DNA from: Magnetococcales bacterium
GTDB taxonomy: Bacteria; Pseudomonadota; Magnetococcia; Magnetococcales; Magnetaquicoccaceae
Length of the DNA stretch: 40,672 bases
Assembly (NCBI GenBank): GCA_015232245.1
Contig: JADGAB010000003.1
Location: 1 to 40,672 of the forward strand
Direction of reading: 5' to 3'
Position 1 is the stretch's first letter. Every line of letters starts with the position of its first letter. The position numbers and the translations under genes were made by a program. Of the stretch, positions 36,935 through 40,672 are shown in pieces. Below the pieces are notes generated by a model. The model did no database searches. It was not told where the DNA came from and saw only the letters and a program-made list of their open reading frames with translations.

Positions 36935-39166
36935 TCATACGGACGGGCTGGAATCCAGGATGGAAAAGCTGAAGGTGCTGCCCTGGCCCGGTTGGGACTC
37001 CACCCAGATGCGGCCTCCATGACGCTCGACGATCCGTTTGCACATGGCCAGTCCGATGCCGGTACCTTCATAGCGTACTCTGGAATGAAGCTTCTCGAAA
37101 ATCAGAAAAATCCGTTCCTGGTGCTTCGGTTCGATGCCGATGCCGTTGTCCTTGATGGCAATCACCCAGGCCTTGTTTTCACGGGATGCGCACAGGTGAA
37201 TGCAAGGCGGGGAGTCACCGCGAAACTTCATGGCGTTGCCGATCAGGTTCTGCAACAACTGCCCCATCAACACCGGATTGGCCTGCAGCGTGGGAAGCGG
37301 ATCGTGCGTGACCACGGCACCCGTCTCCTGGATGGTCGGCTCCAGATGGGTCAGGGTCCGTTCCAGCACCGTGTTCAGGTCGATGGAGACCCGTTCGGAT
37401 TCGCTGTTGCCCACCCGCGCGTAACTCAACAGGTTATTGATCAGGCTCTGCATATGGTTGACGCCGTCGATGGCGTTGAAGATGTATTTGTCCGCCTGTT
37501 CGTCCAGGCGGCCCTGGTAACGTTTTTGCAACAACTGCACATAGCCGGTGATCAGCCGCAGCGGCTCCTGCAGGTCATGACTGGCCACATAGGCGAATTG
37601 CTGCAGATCCTGGTTGGATCGGGCCAGTTCCCGGGTGCGCTCCGCCACCCGCTGTTCCAGTTCCAGATTCAGCGCCTGCTGCCGTTCCTCCATGCGCCTG
37701 CGCTCGGTCACGTCCCGGAATATGCCCAGAATCACCTGGCGATCCCCCAGGTTCGTCACCCCGGCGCGGATCTCCACCGGCACCAGCGTCCCGTCCTTGC
37801 GCACCACATCGACTCCGGACAGCAGGCCGTTGCCCAGCAAGACTTGCTCTTTGAACAACTGCTGATAGCGTTCGATCTCCGTGGCGGGATGCAGTTGACT
37901 CTGGTGCATCCCGATCACCTCGGCGACCGTGCGTCCCAGCAGTTCCCCGGCCATGAGATTGGCGTCCACAATGAGGCCGCTGTCGGCGTCCGCGATGAGG
38001 ATGGCGTCGTTGGCCGACTCGATGAGCAGACGGTAACGCCGTTCGGAGCGCGCAATCATCTCCAGCGCCATGCGGGCGTCGGTCACGTCACGGGACATCA
38101 GGACATACCCGGTCAACCTCCCTTGACGGTCCAGAATGCCAGAGGCGCGCGCTTCGATCATCCGTTCCGAGCCATCTTCCAGAGTCTGTCTGATGTCAAA
38201 GGGGTGTTCGCCCTGCTCCTTGACCACCTGGATGCCGTGCGTGAAACGTTTCTGATCGACGCCAACCTCCTGATGGATCTCTGCAACGGTTCTGCCCAGC
38301 ATCTGCTCGGCGGCGCGACCATACAATCTTTCCGCCTCCGGGTTGAAATACTTGATGACAAAATCAAGATCCGTGGCAATGATCGCCAGGTCCGTGGATG
38401 TGCGCAGGATGTTGTCCAGATGCACCGCCTTTTCCTGCAAGGCGGCCTGGGCCTCGATCAGCGCCTCACGGCTCTCCCGCAGGGCGGCGGTTTCCATGAG
38501 TTGCTGCACCATGGGGTGACCGATCCGGTAAAACAGGAAGGTTCCAATGACGATCACCATCATGCCGATGCCCGCCACCTGCAAACCGGCGCGCAGGAAC
38601 GGGCGGCGCAACTCCTCCATATCGATCTTGGCCACCACCCCCAGATTCAGGATCGCCACCGGTTCGTGGGCGGCCAGCACCGTGACGCCCCGATAGTCCA
38701 GGCCGATCAGCACCCCCGATTCTCCCTGCAACGCCTGGCGCATCGGCGCGGCGCGAGGGGAGTTCATGGGTACCGGCAGGGGTTCGTCCTGATCGGCGTG
38801 ACGATGGCGCAGTACGAAGACGATGTTCTCCCCATCCATCTTCCCCATGGTGAACTCGCCGGTCTCTCCGAACCCCTTGAACCGGTGATGGGCCTCCCGT
38901 ACCTGGCGCATGACCGTCTCTTCCAGATCGGCGGGGTCGAACGCCACACCATGAGCGGACAAATGGGTCATTTCATTGCGGGTGATCGCCTCGATCATGC
39001 GGGCATGACTCTCCACGGTCTGCCGCAAACGCTGACCGGACTGCGTAAAGGAGGTGTCGTAGAGGATGACGATGGCGACGCCGCTCATGAGCAGCCCCAC
39101 CGCAGCCATGATCGCCATCATCAGCAGCATGCGCGCGGTTTCCGGGGATTTGCCGAACCGTATCAT
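36935..39166 (-). CDS. Membrane sensor histidine kinase: periplasmic sensor-PAS-PAS-HisKA-HATPase (743 aa)
   Basis: N-terminal TM, periplasmic region, second TM, PAS segments, LQQFAYVASHDLQEPLRLITGYVQLLQKRYQG (Cph1-type HisKA), HATPase IKDNGIGIEPKHQERIFLIFEKLHSRVRYEGTGIGLAMCKRIVERHGGRIWVESQPGQGS. Confidence 0.95.
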   Translation of the reverse strand: MIRFGKSPETARMLLMMAIMAAVGLLMSGVAIVILYDTSFTQSGQRLRQTVESHARMIEAITRNEMTHLSAHGVAFDPADLEETVMRQVREAHHRFKGFGETGEFTMGKMDGENIVFVLRHRHADQDEPLPVPMNSPRAAPMRQALQGESGVLIGLDYRGVTVLAAHEPVAILNLGVVAKIDMEELRRPFLRAGLQVAGIGMMVIVIGTFLFYRIGHPMVQQLMETAALRESREALIEAQAALQEKAVHLDNILRTSTDLAIIATDLDFVIKYFNPEAERLYGRAAEQMLGRTVAEIHQEVGVDQKRFTHGIQVVKEQGEHPFDIRQTLEDGSERMIEARASGILDRQGRLTGYVLMSRDVTDARMALEMIARSERRYRLLIESANDAILIADADSGLIVDANLMAGELLGRTVAEVIGMHQSQLHPATEIERYQQLFKEQVLLGNGLLSGVDVVRKDGTLVPVEIRAGVTNLGDRQVILGIFRDVTERRRMEERQQALNLELEQRVAERTRELARSNQDLQQFAYVASHDLQEPLRLITGYVQLLQKRYQGRLDEQADKYIFNAIDGVNHMQSLINNLLSYARVGNSESERVSIDLNTVLERTLTHLEPTIQETGAVVTHDPLPTLQANPVLMGQLLQNLIGNAMKFRGDSPPCIHLCASRENKAWVIAIKDNGIGIEPKHQERIFLIFEKLHSRVRYEGTGIGLAMCKRIVERHGGRIWVESQPGQGSTFSFSILDSSPSV

Positions 39167-39984
39167 GGCGGTCCCACCCCGACAGGAGGGTCGGGAAGCG
39201 CAAACCGCACCAAGGCGCCTGGTTCATGACACGGGTCCACCCAGATGCGGCCTCCATGACGCTCCACGATGCGCTTGCAAAAAGACAAGCCCATGCCGAT
39301 GCCGGGATACTCGGTACGCGGGTGGAGTTTCTGAAAGACGACAAAGACCCGTTCGGCAAATTTGGCCGGAATGCCAATGCCGTTGTCGCTCACCGAGACC
39401 ACCCACCCGGTCGCCTCCCGGCTGGCCAGCAGCCGGATTTCCGGCGGCTCTTCCCCTTTGAACCGGATGGCATTGCTGACCAGATGCCGAAACAGCATCG
39501 CCATTTGCGCCGCATCCGCCACCACCTCCGGCAGCTTGTCCCGAAGGATCCGCGCCCCGGACAGGCGCAACTCGGTCTGCAGGTGATGCAGAGCCTGATC
39601 CAGGGCGTCATCCAGGCAAGTCGAGACAAACGGGGCGCCGCGGGTTTCTATCCGGGACAAATCCATCAGACCATGCAGCATGATCTGCAATTGACGGACG
39701 CCGCCGGTGATGTAATCGATGTAACCGTCGGCTTTGTCGTCGATGGTGCCGCGATAGCGGTTTTGCAGAAGCTGGACATAGCCGGAGACCAGACGCAGAG
39801 GTTCCTGCAAGTCGTGGGATGCGGCATAGGCGAACTGCTGCAGATCGTGACGGGCCTGTTCCAGTTCCCGGGTGCGAAAGGCCAATTGTCGTTTCAATTC
39901 GTCGCATTCCTTGATAGTATGGAACATCACCTGCTTTTCCGCTGAAACCTGGTTGACGGTTTCCGGTTCCTGCAATCTGTTCAT
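39163..39984 (-). CDS. Soluble histidine kinase with Cph1-type HisKA-HATPase and no recognisable sensor domain (273 aa)
   Basis: LQQFAYAASHDLQEPLRLVSGYVQLLQNRYRG...VSDNGIGIPAKFAERVFVVFQKLHPRTEYPGIGMGLSFCKRIVERHGGRIWVD. ATGA overlap with the downstream kinase. ATG 39984 (GTG 39987 possible). Confidence 0.92.
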   Translation of the reverse strand: MNRLQEPETVNQVSAEKQVMFHTIKECDELKRQLAFRTRELEQARHDLQQFAYAASHDLQEPLRLVSGYVQLLQNRYRGTIDDKADGYIDYITGGVRQLQIMLHGLMDLSRIETRGAPFVSTCLDDALDQALHHLQTELRLSGARILRDKLPEVVADAAQMAMLFRHLVSNAIRFKGEEPPEIRLLASREATGWVVSVSDNGIGIPAKFAERVFVVFQKLHPRTEYPGIGMGLSFCKRIVERHGGRIWVDPCHEPGALVRFALPDPPVGVGPP

Positions 39985-40148
39985 CACGCTTCCCTAATTG
40001 TCCATCGGGTCTGAAAATGGATTTCGGTTCATTCTCTTCCGATTCCAGATTGCTGACAAGCCCAAGCTTGCGTTGACTGCCGAATTCTGCTATTAACCCT
40101 ACAGAAATTTTCATGTTTTATATCCAATTCTATAAGGCGAAACAAAAT

Positions 40149-40672
40149 ATGGGGGCAAACCGGACCAACGTGCTGCTGGTGGAAGACAACCCGGCGGAGG
40201 CCGAATTGATCCAGGAGATGTTCAATGATCTCGGTGCGCAACAGTTCCGTCTCAGTTGCGCACCGAAACTGGGCGTCGCCCTCGACCGGCTGAACGAGGA
40301 GAGGATCGATGTGGTTCTGTTGGATCTGAACCTGCCCGACAGCATGGGACTGGAGACCTTGAACCGGTTGCAGATGGTCTCCAGGGGGGTGCCGGTGGTG
40401 ATCCTGACCGGCATCTCCGATGAGGAGTTGGCCATGCGCGCCATCCAGGAGGGCGCCCAGGAGTACCTGGTCAAGGGGGAGGTGGTTGACGCGGGACAAC
40501 TGTTGATGCGCACCATTCGCTACGCCATCGAGCGGAGCCGAATCCAGAACGAGCTGCGCCTCAAGCATCAACAGTTGGAAACCAGCACCACGGCCTTCAA
40601 GAACGTGGTGGAACGCAACCGGGACGGCATTCTGGTGGTGGACCAGCATGGCCTGGTCCGCTTTGCCAATCA
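40149..40672 (+). CDS. REC-PAS signalling protein, truncated by the window end (likely hybrid kinase or GGDEF protein)
   Basis: My translation: MGANRTNVLLVEDNPAEAELIQEMFNDLG...[21 protein letters not shown]...GAQEYLVKGEVVDAGQLLMRTIRYAIERSRIQ...FKNVVERNRDGILVVDQHGLVRFAN; no stop before the end, so it is absent from the ORF track. Confidence 0.85.
   Translation, partial: MGANRTNVLLVEDNPAEAELIQEMFNDLGAQQFRLSCAPKLGVALDRLNEERIDVVLLDLNLPDSMGLETLNRLQMVSRGVPVVILTGISDEELAMRAIQEGAQEYLVKGEVVDAGQLLMRTIRYAIERSRIQNELRLKHQQLETSTTAFKNVVERNRDGILVVDQHGLVRFAN

Noticed and set aside
36812-39229. 805-aa plus-strand ORF antisense to the membrane histidine kinase
   Set aside because: Low-complexity mirror ORF of a clear kinase gene on the other strand.
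36935-39984. Phytochrome photoreceptor call for the two kinases
   Set aside because: HisKA resembles Cph1, but no GAF-PHY module or bilin-binding Cys motif is visible.
1-40672. CRISPR arrays, tRNA/rRNA genes, IS elements, prophage
   Set aside because: None detected by reading: no regularly spaced repeats, no transposase-like ORFs, no cloverleaf candidates. A computational scan was not possible here.

Overview
The 40.7 kb window is GC-rich and looks proteobacterial (taxon is inference). It is almost fully coding, with about 29 credible genes. I found no CRISPR array, tRNA/rRNA or transposon.

From left to right:
(1) 109-3966 (-): four genes with ATGA start/stop overlaps: ACP, MaoC-SDR fusion, FkbH-like HAD protein and a GNAT-like protein, next to accA. 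This looks like a small uncharacterised acyl/glyceryl-ACP pathway.
(2) 5089-8187 (-): a polytopic membrane protein and a GT2-methyltransferase fusion.
(3) 8220-12140 (-): a CHASE2 class III cyclase with non-canonical catalytic residues, and a GAF-HD-GYP protein.
(4) 12310-20875: housekeeping and small genes (rhodanese-like, HdeA-like, metG, REC3-pseudocyclase, DUF349-like, 53-aa membrane ORF, Sua5/YrdC, ilvD).
(5) 20922-29622 (+): a chemosensory cluster (MCP, CheB, CheR-TPR, CheA-REC, REC, Hpt-REC-REC-GGDEF).
(6) 29845-39984 (-): a clock-like locus with two phytochrome-type histidine kinases, an Rcp1-like response regulator, a receiver protein whose C-terminal half resembles the KaiA C-terminal (KaiA/RsbU-fold) domain, a canonical KaiB, a two-domain KaiC, a divergent second KaiB, PAS-PAS-GGDEF and REC-PAS-HK-REC.

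The best candidate for an undescribed system is (6). It appears to be a complete KaiA-B-C-like module outside Cyanobacteria. Its KaiA-like protein carries an intact phosphoacceptor receiver, and the locus is physically linked to a Cph1/Rcp1-style two-component pair and a c-di-GMP enzyme.
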